In this document: positions 24,500 through 36,390 of the stretch, piece by piece
Layout of the letters: each line of letters begins with the position of its first letter
How positions within the stretch are numbered: the first letter of the stretch is position 1
Source of the DNA: Prosopocoilus inquinatus
Lineage: Eukaryota; Arthropoda; Insecta; Coleoptera; Lucanidae
Length of the DNA stretch: 64,000 bases
Reading direction: 5' to 3'
NCBI GenBank assembly: GCA_036172665.1
Contig: CM069880.1
Span: 1,924,501-1,988,500, forward strand
The notes under the pieces: model-generated
Told to the model about the DNA's origin: nothing
Database searches by the model: none
The model's input: the letters and a program-made list of their open reading frames with translations, nothing else
Translations under genes and position numbers: made by a program

Positions 24500-24793
24500 C
24501 TATTTCCAGCTTCTGCTGCGTCCGAAAACTTTGTATCTCACATCAGAGTTACTGGAGTCCATCGAAATGCCAAATAACATGATAGATGAGTAAGGATCGA
24601 TTAGATACATCACAGGAACAACGCTAATGCGTGTTGTTTCGTTTAAAACTATTTCCAGCTTCTGCTGCGTCCGAGAACTTCGTATCACATCAGGGTTACT
24701 GGAGTCCATCCAAACGTCAAATAACATGATATATAAGTAAGGATCGATTAGATACATCACAGGAACAACGCTAATGCGTGTTGTTTCGTTCAA
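24500..24793 (-). repeat. Two monomers joined in frame by a 2-bp deletion (97-codon open frame, not a gene)
   Basis: A 2-bp deletion near 24686 (CGTATCACATC for CGTATCTCACATC) makes one monomer 147 bp, which is divisible by three. The normally one-monomer open frame therefore runs through two units and gives 97 codons. The predicted peptide is an internal duplication of the usual monomer translation. No promoter, other exon or codon conservation supports expression. An identical copy lies at 26733-27026, carried there by segment duplication. Confidence 0.85.
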
Positions 24794-26450
24794 AACTATT
24801 TCCAGCTTCTGCCGCGTCCGAGAACTTTGTATCTCACATCAGACTTACTGGAGTCCATCCAAACGTCAAATAACATGTTAGATAAGTAAGGATCGTTTAG
24901 ATACATCACAGGAACAACGCTAATGCGTGTTGTTTCATTTAAAACTGTTTCCAGCTTCTGCTGCGTCCGAGAACTTCGTATCTCACATCAGGGTTACTGG
25001 AGTCCATCCAGACGTCAAATAACATGATAGATAAGTAAGGATAGATTAGATACAGCACAGGAACAACGCCAATGCGTGTTGTTTCGTTCAAAACTATTTC
25101 CAGCTTCTGCTGCGTCCGAAAACTTTGTATCTCACATCAGAGTTACTGGAGTCCATCGAAATGCCAAATAACATGATAGATGAGTAAGGATCGATTAGAT
25201 ACATCACAGGAACAACGCTAATGCGTGTTGTTTCGTTTAAAACTATTTCCAGCTTCTGCTGCGTCCGAGAACTTCGTATCTCACATCAGGGTTACTGGAG
25301 TCCATCCAAACGTCAAATAACATGATATATAAGTAAGGATCGATTAGATACATCACAGGAACAACGCTAATGCGTGTTGTTTCGTTCAAAACTATTTCCA
25401 GCTTCTGCTGCGTCCGAAAACTTTGTATCTCACATCAGAGTTACTGGAGTCCATCCAAACGTAAAATAACATGATAGATGAGTAAGGATCGATTAGATAC
25501 ATCACAGGAACATCGCTATTGCGTGTTGTTTCGTTTAAAACTATTTCTAGTTTCAGCTGAGTCCGAGAACATCGTATCTCACATCAAAGTTACTGGAGTC
25601 CGTCCAAACGTCAAATAACATGATAGATGAGTAAGGATCGATTAGATACATCACAGGAACAACGCTAATATGTGTTGTTTCGTTTAAAACTATTTCCAGC
25701 TGCTGCTGCGTCCGAAAATTTCGTATCTCACATTAGAGATACTGGAGTCCATCGAAACGTCAAATAACATAGTAGCTAAGTAAGGATCGATTAGATACAT
25801 CACAGGAACAACGCTAATGCGTGTTGTTTCATTTAAAACTGTTTCCAGCTTCTGCTGCGTCCGAGAACTTCGTATCTCACATCAGGGTTACTGGAGTCCA
25901 TCCAGACGTCAAATAACATGATAGATAAGTAAGGATAGATTAGATACAGCACAGGAACAACGCCAATGCGTGTTGTTTCGTTTAAAACTATTTCCAGCTT
26001 CCGCTGCGTCCGAAAATTTCGTATCTCACAACAGAGTTACTGGAGTCCGTCCAAACGTCAAATAACATGATAGATGAGTAAGGATCGATTAGATACATCA
26101 CAGGAACAACGCTAATACGTGTTGTTTCGTTCAAAACTATTTCCAGCTTCTGCTGCGTCCGAGAACTTTGTTTCTCACATCAGAGTTACTGGAGTCCATC
26201 GAAACGCCAAATAACATGATAGATGAGTAAGGATTGATTAGATACATCACAGGAACAACGCTAATGCGTGTTGTTTCCTTTAAAACTATTTCTAGCTTCA
26301 GCTGCGTCCGAGAACTTCGTATCTCACATCAAAGTTACTGGAGTCCATCGAAACGCCAAATAACATGTTAGATAAGTAAGGAACGTTTAGATACATCACA
26401 GGAACAACGCTAATACGTGTTGTTTCGTTCAAAACTATTTCCAGCTTCTG

Positions 26451-27640
26451 CCGCGTCCGAGAACTTTGTATCTCACATCAGCGTTACTGGAGTCCATCGA
26501 AACGCCAAATAACATGATAGATGAGTAAGGATAGATTAGATACATCACAGGAACAACGCTAATGCGTGTTGTTTCGTTTAAAACTATTTCCAGCTTCTGC
26601 TGCGTCCGAGAACTTCGTATCTCACATCAGGGTTACTGGAGTCCATCAAAACGTCAAATAACATGATATATAAGTAAGGATCGATTAGATACATCACAGG
26701 AACAACGCTAATGCGTGTTGTTTCGTTCAAAACTATTTCCAGCTTCTGCTGCGTCCGAAAACTTTGTATCTCACATCAGAGTTACTGGAGTCCATCGAAA
26801 TGCCAAATAACATGATAGATGAGTAAGGATCGATTAGATACATCACAGGAACAACGCTAATGCGTGTTGTTTCGTTTAAAACTATTTCCAGCTTCTGCTG
26901 CGTCCGAGAACTTCGTATCACATCAGGGTTACTGGAGTCCATCCAAACGTCAAATAACATGATATATAAGTAAGGATCGATTAGATACATCACAGGAACA
27001 ACGCTAATGCGTGTTGTTTCGTTCAAAACTATTTCCAGCTTCTGCCGCGTCCGAGAACTTTGTATCTCACATCAGCGTTACTGGAGTCCATCGAAACGCC
27101 AAATAACATGATAGATGAGTAAGGATAGATTAGATACATCACAGGAACAACGCTAATGCGTGTTGTTTCGTTTAAAACTATTTCCAGCTTCTGCTGCGTC
27201 CGAGAACTTCGTATCTCACATCAGGGTTACTGGAGTCCATCAAAACGTCAAATAACATGATATATAAGTAAGGATCGATTAGATACATCACAGGAACAAC
27301 GCTAATGCGTGTTGTTTCGTTCAAAACTATTTCCAGCTTCTGCTGCGTCCGAAAACTTTGTATCTCACATCAGAGTTACTGGAGTCCATCGAAATGCCAA
27401 ATAACATGATAGATGAGTAAGGATCGATTAGATACATCACAGGAACAACGCTAATGCGTGTTGTTTCGTTTAAAACTATTTCCAGCTTCTGCTGCGTCCG
27501 AGAACTTCGTATCTCACATCAGGGTTACTGGAGTCCATCCAAACGTCAAATAACATGATATATAAGTAAGGATCGATTAGATACATCACAGGAACAACGC
27601 TAATGCGTGTTGTTTCGTTCAAAACTATTTCCAGCTTCTG
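26451..27640 (-). repeat. 4-monomer (about 595-bp) tandem duplication
   Basis: TGCCGCGTCC and the following AGCGTTACTGG recur at 26451 and 27045, four monomers apart less a 2-bp deletion. CATCAAAACGTC, GATATATAAG and GAAATGCC then repeat in the same order in both halves. The first half carries the 147-bp monomer (deletion near 26919) and the second half does not. The longer relationship with 24.4-25.4 kb (offset 2233 bp, 15 monomers less 2 bp) shows nested duplication. Confidence 0.8.
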
Positions 27641-28679
27641 CTGCGTCCGAAAACTTTGTATCTCACATCAGAGTTACTGGAGTCCATCCAAACGTAAAAT
27701 AACATGATAGATGAGTAAGGATCGATTAGATACATCACAGGAACATCGCTATTGCGTGTTGTTTCGTTTAAAACTATTTCTAGTTTCAGCTGCGTCCGAG
27801 AACATCGTATCTCACATCAAAGTTACTGGAGTCCATCGAAACGCCAAATAACATGATAGATGAGTAAGGATCGATTAGATACATCACATCATAAACGCTA
27901 ATGCGTGTTGTTTCGTTTAAAACTATTTCCAGCTTCAGCTGCGTCCGAGAACTTTGTATCTCACATCAGAGTTACTGGAGTCCATCGAAACGTCAAATAA
28001 CATGATAGATAAGTAAGGATCGATTAGATACATCACAGGAACAACGCTAATGCGTGTTGTTTCGTTTAAAACTATTTCCAGCTTCTGCTGCGTCCGAGAA
28101 CTTCGTATCTCACATCAGAGTTACTGGAGTCCATCCAAACGTCAAATAACATGATAGATGAGAAAGGATCGATTAGATACATCACAGGAACAACGCTAAT
28201 ACGTGTTATTTCGTTTAAAACTATTTCCAGCTTCTGCTGCGTCCGAAAACGTCGTATCTCACATCAGTGTTACTGGAGTCCATCGAAACGTCAAATATCA
28301 TGATAGATAAGTAAGGATCGATTAGATACAGCACAGGAACAACGCTAATACGTGTTGTTTCGTTTAAAACTATTTCCAGCTCCTGCTGCGTCCAAAAACT
28401 TTGTATCACACATCAGACTTACTGGAGTCCATCCAAACGTCAAATAACATGTTAGATAAGTAAGGATCGATTAGATACATCACAGGAACAACGCTAATAC
28501 GTGTTGTTTCGTTCAAAACTATTTCCAGCTTCTGCTGCGTCCGAGAACTTTGTTTCTCACATCAGAGTTACTGGAGTCCGTCCAAACGTCAAATAACATG
28601 ATAGATGAGTAAGGATCGATTAGATACATCACAGGAACAACGCTAATATGTGTTGTTTCGTTTAAAACTATTTCCAGCT

Positions 28680-28828
28680 CCTGCTGCGTCCAAAAACTTT
28701 GTATCTCACATCAGAGTTACTGGAGTCCATCCAAACGTCAAATAACATATTAGCTAAGGATCGATTAGATACAGCACAGGAACAACGCTAATACGTGTTG
28801 TTGCGCTTAAAACTATTTCCAGCTTCTG
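28680..28828 (-). repeat. 145-bp monomer region (4-bp deletion)
   Basis: ATTAGCTAAGGATCG near 28750-28765 lacks four bases compared with ATTAGCTAAGTAAGGATCG elsewhere in block C. The deletion removes one copy of a short TAAG-type direct repeat, typical of replication slippage. It is needed to reconcile monomer counts between 24176 and 29085. Confidence 0.88.
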
Positions 28829-30159
28829 CTGCGTCCGAGAACTTTGTTTCTCACATCAGAGTTACTGGAGTCCATCGAAACGCCAAATAACATGATAGAT
28901 GAGTAAGGATTGATTAGATACATCACAGGAACAACGCTAATGCGTGTTGTTTCCTTTAAAACTATTTCTAGCTTCAGCTGCGTCCGAGAACTTCGTATCT
29001 CACATCAAAGTTACTGGAGTCCATCGAAACGCCAAATAACATAGTAGATAAGTAAGGATCGATTAGATACATCACAGGAACAACGTTAATACGCGTTGTT
29101 TCGTTCAAAACTATTTCCAGCTTCTGCTGCGTCCGAAAAAGTCGTATCTCACATCAGAGTTACTGGAGTCCATCGAAACGTCAAATAACATGACAGATAA
29201 GTAAGGATCGATTAGATACAGCACAGGAACAACGCTAATACGTGTTGTTTCGTTTAAAACTATTTCCAGCTCCTGCTGCGTCCAAAAACTTTGTATCTCA
29301 CATCAGACTTACTGGAGTCCATCCAAACGTCAAATAACATGTTAGATAAGTAAGGATCGTTTAGATACATCACAGGAACAACGCTAATGCGTGTTGTTTC
29401 ATTTAAAACTGTTTCCAGCTTCTGCTGCGTCCGAGAACTTCGTATCTCACATCAGGGTTACTGGAGTCCATCCAGACGTCAAATAACATGATAGATAAGT
29501 AAGGATAGATTAGATACAGCACAGGAACAACGCCAATGCGTGTTGTTTCGTTTAAAACTATTTCCAGCTTCCGCTGCGTCCGAAAATTTCGTATCTCACA
29601 ACAGAGTTACTGGAGTCCGTCCAAACGTCAAATAACATGATAGATGAGTAAGGATCGATTAGATACATCACAGGAACAACGCTAATACGTGTTGTTTCGT
29701 TCAAAACTATTTCCAGCTTCTGCTGCGTCCGAGAACTTTGTTTCTCACATCAGAGTTACTGGAGTCCATCGAAACGCCAAATAACATGATAGATGAGTAA
29801 GGATTGATTAGATACATCACAGGAACAACGCTAATGCGTGTTGTTTCCTTTAAAACTATTTCTAGCTTCAGCTGCGTCCGAGAACTTCGTATCTCACATC
29901 AAAGTTACTGGAGTCCATCGAAACGCCAAATAACATGTTAGATAAGTAAGGAACGTTTAGATACATCACAGGAACAACGCTAATACGTGTTGTTTCGTTC
30001 AAAACTATTTCCAGCTTCTGCCGCGTCCGAGAACTTTGTATCTCACATCAGCGTTACTGGAGTCCATCGAAACGCCAAATAACATGATAGATGAGTAAGG
30101 ATAGATTAGATACATCACAGGAACAACGCTAATGCGTGTTGTTTCGTTTAAAACTATTT

Positions 30160-30230
30160 CCAGCTTCTGCTGCGTCCGAGAACTTCGTATCTCACATCAG
30201 GGTTAAGTTTTCGGACGCAGCAGAAGCTGG
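30160..30230. other. Inversion junction C/D (minus to plus, diverging)
   Basis: Minus-orientation satellite stops at CATCAGGGTTA (30205) and plus-orientation satellite begins AGTTTTCGG at 30206, with at most one shared A. The arms 30160-30184 and 30206-30230 are inverted copies at 24 of 25 bases around a 21-bp spacer. No filler or target-site duplication is present. The next monomer is itself abnormal (180 bp), so two rearrangements sit side by side. Confidence 0.93.
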
Positions 30231-30409
30231 AAATAGTTTTGAACGAAACAACACGCATTAGCGTTGCTCCTGTGATGTATCTAATCGATCCTTACTTATA
30301 TATCATGTTATTTGACGTTTGGATGGACATCTATCATGTTATTTGGCGTTTCGATGGACTCCAGTAACTTTGATATGAGATACGAAGTTCTCGGACGCAG
30401 TTGAAGCTG
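30230..30409 (+). repeat. 180-bp monomer with a 31-bp partial repeat
   Basis: Landmarks at 30230 and 30410 are 180 bp apart. After TTTGGATGGAC (ending near 30328) the sequence steps back to ATCTATCATG and reads the same 31-bp segment again. The second pass has a different variant (TTTGGCGTTTCGATGGAC), so the two halves come from different subfamilies. This points to a misaligned exchange between monomers and not to simple slippage. Confidence 0.93.
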
Positions 30410-33400
30410 GAAATAGTTTTAAACGAAACAACACGAATTAGCGTTGTTCCTGTGATGTATCTAATCGATCCTTACTCATCTATCATGTTATTTGAAGTTT
30501 GGATAGACTCCAGTAACTCTGATGTGAGATACAAAGTTCTCGGACGCAGCAGAAGCTGGAAATAGTTTTGAACCAAACAACACGTATTAGCGTTGTTCCT
30601 GTGATGTATCTAAACGATCCTTACTTATCTAACATGTTATTTGACGTTTGGATGGACTCCAGTAAGTCTGATGTGAGATACAAAGTTTTTGGACGCAGCA
30701 GGAGCTTTAAATAGTTTTAAACGAAACAACACGTATTAGCGTTGTTCCTGTGCTGTATCTAATCGATCCTTACTTATCTATCATGTTATTTGACGTTTCG
30801 ATGGACTCCAGTAACTCTGATATGAGATACGACGTTTTCGGACGCAGCAGAAGCTGGAAATAGTTTTAAACGAAACAACACGCATTAGCGATGTTCCTGT
30901 GATGTATCTAATCGATCCTTACTCATCTATCATGTTATTTTACGTTTGGATGGACTCCAGTAACTCTGATGTGAGATACAAAGTTTTTGGACGCAGCAGA
31001 AGCTGGAAATAGTTTTGAACGAAACAACACGTATTAGCGTTGTTCCTGTGATGTATCTAATCGATCCTTACTTAGCTACTATGTTATTTGACGTTTCGAT
31101 GGACTCCAGTAACTCTAATGTGAGATACGAAATTTTCGGACGCAGCAGCAGCTGGAAATAGTTTTAAACGAAACAACACATATTAGCGTTGTTCCTGTGA
31201 TGTATCTAATCGATCCTTATTCATCTATCATGTTATTTGACGTTTGGACGGACTCCAGTAACTCTGATGTGAGATAAAAAGTTCTCGGACGCAGCAGAAG
31301 CTGGAAATAGTTTTGAACGAAACAACACGTATTAGCGTTGTTCCTGTGATGTATCTAAACGATCCTTACTTATCTAACATATTATTTGACGTTTGGATGG
31401 CCTCCAGTAAGTCTGATGTGAGATACAAAGTTTTTGGACGCAGCAGGAGCTTGAAATAGTTTTAAACGAAACAACACGCATTAGCGTTGTTCCTGTGATG
31501 TATCTAATCGATCCTTACTCATATATCATGTTATTTGGCGTTTCGATGGACTCCAGTAACTTTGATGTGAGATACGAAGTTCTCGGACGCAGCTGAAGCT
31601 GGAAATAGTTTTAAACGAAACAACACGCATTAGCGTTGTTCCTGTGATGTATCTAATCGATCCTTACTCATCTATCATGTTATTTGGCGTTTCGATGGAC
31701 TCCAGTAACTTTGATGTGAGATACGAAGTTCTCGGACGCAGCTGAAGCTAGAAATAGTTTTAAACGAAACAACACGCATTAGCGTTGTTCCTGTGATGTA
31801 TCTAATCGATCCTTACTTATCTATCATGTTATTTGACGTTTCGATGGACTCCAGTAACTCTGATGTGAGATACGACGTTTTCAGACGCAGCAGAAGCTGG
31901 AAATAGTTTTAAACGAAACAACACGTATTAGCGTTGTTCCTGTGATGTATCTAATCGATCCTTACTTATCTATCATGTTATTTGACGTTTGGATAGACTC
32001 CAGTAACTCTGATGTGAGATACGAAGTTCTCGGACGCAGCAGAAGCTGGAAATAGTTTTAAACGAAACAACACGCATTAGCGTTGTTCCTGTGATGTATC
32101 TAATTGATCCTTACTCATCTATCATGTTATTTGGCGTTTCGATGGACTCCAGTAACTTTGATATGAGATACGAAGTTCTCGGACGCAGCTGAAGCTGGAA
32201 ATAGTTTTAAACGAAACAACACGCATTAGCGTTGTTCCTGTGATGTATCTAATCGATCCTTACTCATCTATCATGTTATTTGACGTTTCGATGGACTCCA
32301 GTAACTTTGATGTGAGATACGACGTTTTCTTACGCAGCAGAAGCTGGAAATAGTTTTAAACGAAACAACACGCATTAGCGATGTTCCTGTGATGTATCTA
32401 ATCGATCCCTACTCATCTATCATGTTATTTTACGTTTGGATGGACTCCAGTAACTCTGATGTGAGTTACAAAGTTTTTGGACGCAGCAGAAGCTGGAAAT
32501 AGTTTTGAACGAAACAACACGTATTAGCGTTGTTCCTGTGATGTATCTAATCGATCCTTACTTAGCTACTATGTTATTTGACGTTTCGATGGACTCCAGT
32601 AACTCTAATGTGAGATACGAAATTTTCGGACGCAGCAGCAGCTGGAAATAGTTTTAAACGAAACAACACATATTAGCGTTGTTCCTGTGATGTATCTAAT
32701 CGATCCTTACTCATCTATCATGTTATTTGAAGTTTGGATGGACTCCAGTAACTCTGATGTGAGATACAAAGTTCTCGGACGCAGCAGAAGCTGGAAATAG
32801 TTTTGAAGGAAACAACACGTATTAGCGTTGTTCCTGTGATGTATCTAAACGATCCTTACGTATCTAACATGTTATTTGACGTTTGGATGGACTCCAGTAA
32901 GTCTGATGTGAGATACAAAGTTTTTGGACGCAGCAGGAGCTGGAAATAGTTTTAAACGAAACAACACGTATTAGCGATGTTCCTGTGATGTATCTAATCG
33001 ATCCTTACTCATGTATCATGTTATTTTACGTTTGGATGGACTCCAGTAACTCTGATGTGAGATACAAAGTTTTTGGACGCAGCAGAAACTGGAAATAGTT
33101 TTGAACGAAACAACACGTATTAGCGCTGTTCCTGTGATGTATCTAATCGATCCTTACTTAGCTACTATGTTATTTGACGTTTCAATGGACTCCAGTAACT
33201 CTAATGTGAGATACGAAATTTTCGGACGCAGCAGCAGCTGGAAATAGTTTTAAACGAAACAACACATATTATCGTTGTTCCTGTGATGTATCTAATCGAT
33301 CCTTACTCATCTATCATGTTATTTGACGTTTGGACGGACTCCAGTAACTCTGATGTGAGATACAAAGTTCTCGGACGCAGCAGAAGCTGGAAATAGTTTC

Positions 33401-34879
33401 GAACGAAACAACACGTATTAGCGTTATTCCTGTGATGTATCTAAACTATCCTTACTTATCTAACATGTTATTTGACGTTTGGATGGCCTCCAGTAAGTCT
33501 GATGTGAGATACAAAGTTTTTGGACGCAGCTGAAGTTAGAAATAGTTTTAAACGAAACAACACGCATTAGCGTTGTTCCTGTGATGTATCTAATCGATCC
33601 TTACTTATCTATCATGTTATTTGACGTTTCGATGGACTCCAGTAACTCTGATGTGAGACACGAAGTTCTCGGACGCAGCAGAAGCTGGAAATAGTTTTAA
33701 ACGAAACAAAACGCATTAGCGTTGTTCCTGTGATGTATCTAATTGATCCTTACTTATCTATCATGTTATTTGGCGTTTCGATGGACTCCAGTAACTCTGA
33801 TGTGAGATACGAAGTTCTCGGACGCAGCAGAAGCTGGAAATAGTTTTAAACGAAACAACACGCATTAGCGTTGTTCCTGTGATGTATCTAATCGATCCTT
33901 ACTCATCTATCATGTTATTTGACGTTTCGATGGACTCCAGTAACTTTGATGTGAGATACGACGTTTTCTTACGCAGCAGAAGCTGGAAATAGTTTTAAAC
34001 GAAACAACACGCATTAGCGATGTTCCTGTGATGTATCTAATCGATCCTTACTCATCTATCATGTTATTTTACGTTTGGATGGACTCCAGTATCTCTGATG
34101 TGAGATACAAAGTTTTTGGACGCAGCAGAAGCTGGAAATAGTTTTGAACGAAACAACACGTATTAGCGTTGTTCCTGTGATGTATCTAATCGATCCTTAC
34201 TTAGCTACTATGTTATTTGACGTTTCGATGGACTCCAGTAACTATAATGTGAGATACGAAATTTTCGGACGCAGCAGCAGCTGGAAATAGTTTTAAACGA
34301 AACAACACATATTAGCGTTGTTCCTGTGATGTATCTAATCGATCCTTACTCATCTATCATGTTATTTGACGTTTGGACGGACTCCAGTAACTCTGATGTG
34401 AGATACAAAGTTCTCGGACGCAGCAGAAGCTGGAAATAGTTTTGAACGAAACAACACGTATTAGCGTTGTTCCTGTGATGTATCTAAACGATCCTTACTT
34501 ATCTAACATGTTATTTGACGTTTGGATGGACTCCAGTAAGACTGATGTGAGATACAAAGTTTTTGGACGCAGCAGGAGCTTTAAATAGTTTTAAACGAAA
34601 CAACACGTATTAGCGTTGTTCCTGTGCTGTATCTAATCGATCCTTTCTCATCTATCATGTCATTTGATGTTTGGATGGACTCCAGTAACTCTGATGTGAG
34701 ATACGAAGTTCTCGGACGCAGCAGAAGCTGGAAATAGTTTTAAACGAAACAACACGCATTAGCGTTGTTCCTGTGATGTATCTAATCGATCCTTACTCAT
34801 CTATCATGTTATTTGGCGTTTCGATGGACTCCAGTAACTTTGATATGAGATACGAAGTTCTCGGACGCAGTTGAAGCTG
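30410..34879 (+). repeat. 30-monomer (4470-bp) higher-order unit, copy 1
   Basis: I followed all 30 monomers and each is exactly 149 bp. The unit starts with the rare CACGAATTAG monomer (30435) that also tends to carry GCAGTTGAAG just before it, and the next one (34905) is 4470 bp on. The opening order is CGAATT, CTAAACGAT, CTGTGCTG, TTTTACG, TTAGCTAC, CATATT, CTAACATATT, ATATATC, then two CAGCTGAAG units and a TTTTCAGACG unit. Inside the unit a shorter d-e-f-b pattern recurs several times. Confidence 0.85.
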
Positions 34880-36390
34880 GAAATAGTTTTAAACGAAACA
34901 ACACGAATTAGCGTTGTTCCTGTGATGTATCTAATCGATCCTTACTCATCTATCATGTTATTTGAAGTTTGGATAGACTCCAGTAACTCTGATGTGAGAT
35001 ACAAAGTTCTCGGACGCAGCAGAAGCTGGAAATAGTTTTGAACGAAACAACACGTATTAGCGTTGTTCCTGTGATGTATCTAAACGATCCTTACTTATCT
35101 AACATGTTATTTGACGTTTGGATGGACTCCAGTAAGTCTGATGTGAGATACAAAGTTTTTGGACGCAGCAGGAGCTTTAAATAGTTTTAAACGAAACAAC
35201 ACGTATTAGCGTTGTTCCTGTGCTGTATCTAATCGATCCTTACTTATCTATCATGTTATTTGACGTTTCGATGGACTCCAGTAACTCTGATATGAGATAC
35301 GACGTTTTCGGACGCAGCAGAAGCTGGAAATAGTTTTAAACGAAACAACACGCATTAGCGATGTTCCTGTGATGTATCTAATCGATCCTTACTCATCTAT
35401 CATGTTATTTTACGTTTGGATGGACTCCAGTAACTCTGATGTGAGATACAAAGTTTTTGGACGCAGCAGAAGCTGGAAATAGTTTTGAACGAAACAACAC
35501 GTATTAGCGTTGTTCCTGTGATGTATCTAATCGATCCTTACTTAGCTACTACGTTATTTGACGTTTCGATGGACTCCAGTAACTCTAATGTGAGATACGA
35601 AATTTTCGGACGCAGCAGCAGCTAGAAATAGTTTTAAACGAAACAACACATATTAGCGTTGTTCCTGTGATGTATCTAATCGATCCTTATTCATCTATCA
35701 TGTTATTTGACGTTTGGACGGACTCCAGTAACTCTGATGTGAGATAAAATGTTCTCGGACGCAGCAGAAGCTGGAAATAGTTTTGAACGAAACAACACGT
35801 ATTAGCGTTGTTCCTGTGATGTATCTAAACGATCCTTACTTATCTAACATATTATTTGACGTTTGGATGGCCTCCAGTAAGTCTGATGTGAGATACAAAG
35901 TTTTTGGACGCAGCAGGAGCTTGAAATAGTTTTAAACGAAACAACACGCATTAGCGTTGTTCCTGTGATGTATCTAATCGATCCTTACTCATATATCATG
36001 TTATTTGGCGTTTCGATGGACTCCAGTAACTTTGATGTGAGATACGAAGTTCTCGGACGCAGCTGAAGCTGGAAATAGTTTTAAACGAAACAACACGCAT
36101 TAGCGTTGTTCCTGTGATGTATCTAATCGATCCTTACTCATCTATCATGTTATTTGGCGTTTCGATGGACTCCAGTAACTTTGATGTGAGATACGAAGTT
36201 CTCGGACGCAGCTGAAGCTAGAAATAGTTTTAAACGAAACAACACGCATTAGCGTTGTTCCTGTGATGTATCTAATCGATCCTTACTTATCTATCATGTT
36301 ATTTGACGTTTCGATGGACTCCAGTAACTCTGATGTGAGATACGACGTTTTCAGACGCAGCAGAAGCTGGAAATAGTTTTAAACGAAACA
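34880..36390 (+). repeat. 30-monomer unit, partial copy 2
   Basis: This repeats 30410 to about 31920 monomer by monomer, with shared rare marks (CACGAATTAG, GGATAGACTCC, ATATATCATG, GATAAAA). Near 36410 a monomer reading GCGTAGTTCC joins to the ATTGATCC type, merging two units of copy 1. Beyond that the match continues at an offset of 4321 bp (29 monomers) to about 36750, showing loss of exactly one monomer. Confidence 0.82.

Larger units (their letters stand above)
16088..30205 (-). repeat. 149-bp satellite, block C (minus orientation, about 95 monomers)
   Basis: This is the same satellite in reverse orientation. The landmark CTATTTC ends at 16144, 16293, 16451 and 16600, and again at 30160. 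From 16600 to 30160 is 13,560 bp, which equals 91 x 149 plus 1. The indels I find account for this exactly: +9 near 22936, -2 near 24686, -2 near 26919 and -4 near 28756. The block shares the e and f subfamilies with blocks B and D, so inversion happened after the subfamilies had formed. It has variants of its own such as TTGCGCTTAAAAC, CGTTAATACGCG and TGCCGCGTCC. A 15-monomer higher-order repeat dominates. No gene is visible. Confidence 0.98.

Noticed and set aside
26733..27026. 97-codon minus-strand open frame
   Set aside because: It is a segment-duplicated copy of the 24500-24793 frame, open only because of a 2-bp deletion. No sign of coding selection.
28221..28409. 62-codon minus-strand open frame
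   Set aside because: One-monomer frame with an ATG supplied by a local variant (TATCACACATC). Variation among monomers in this frame is mainly amino-acid changing, which argues against a conserved protein.
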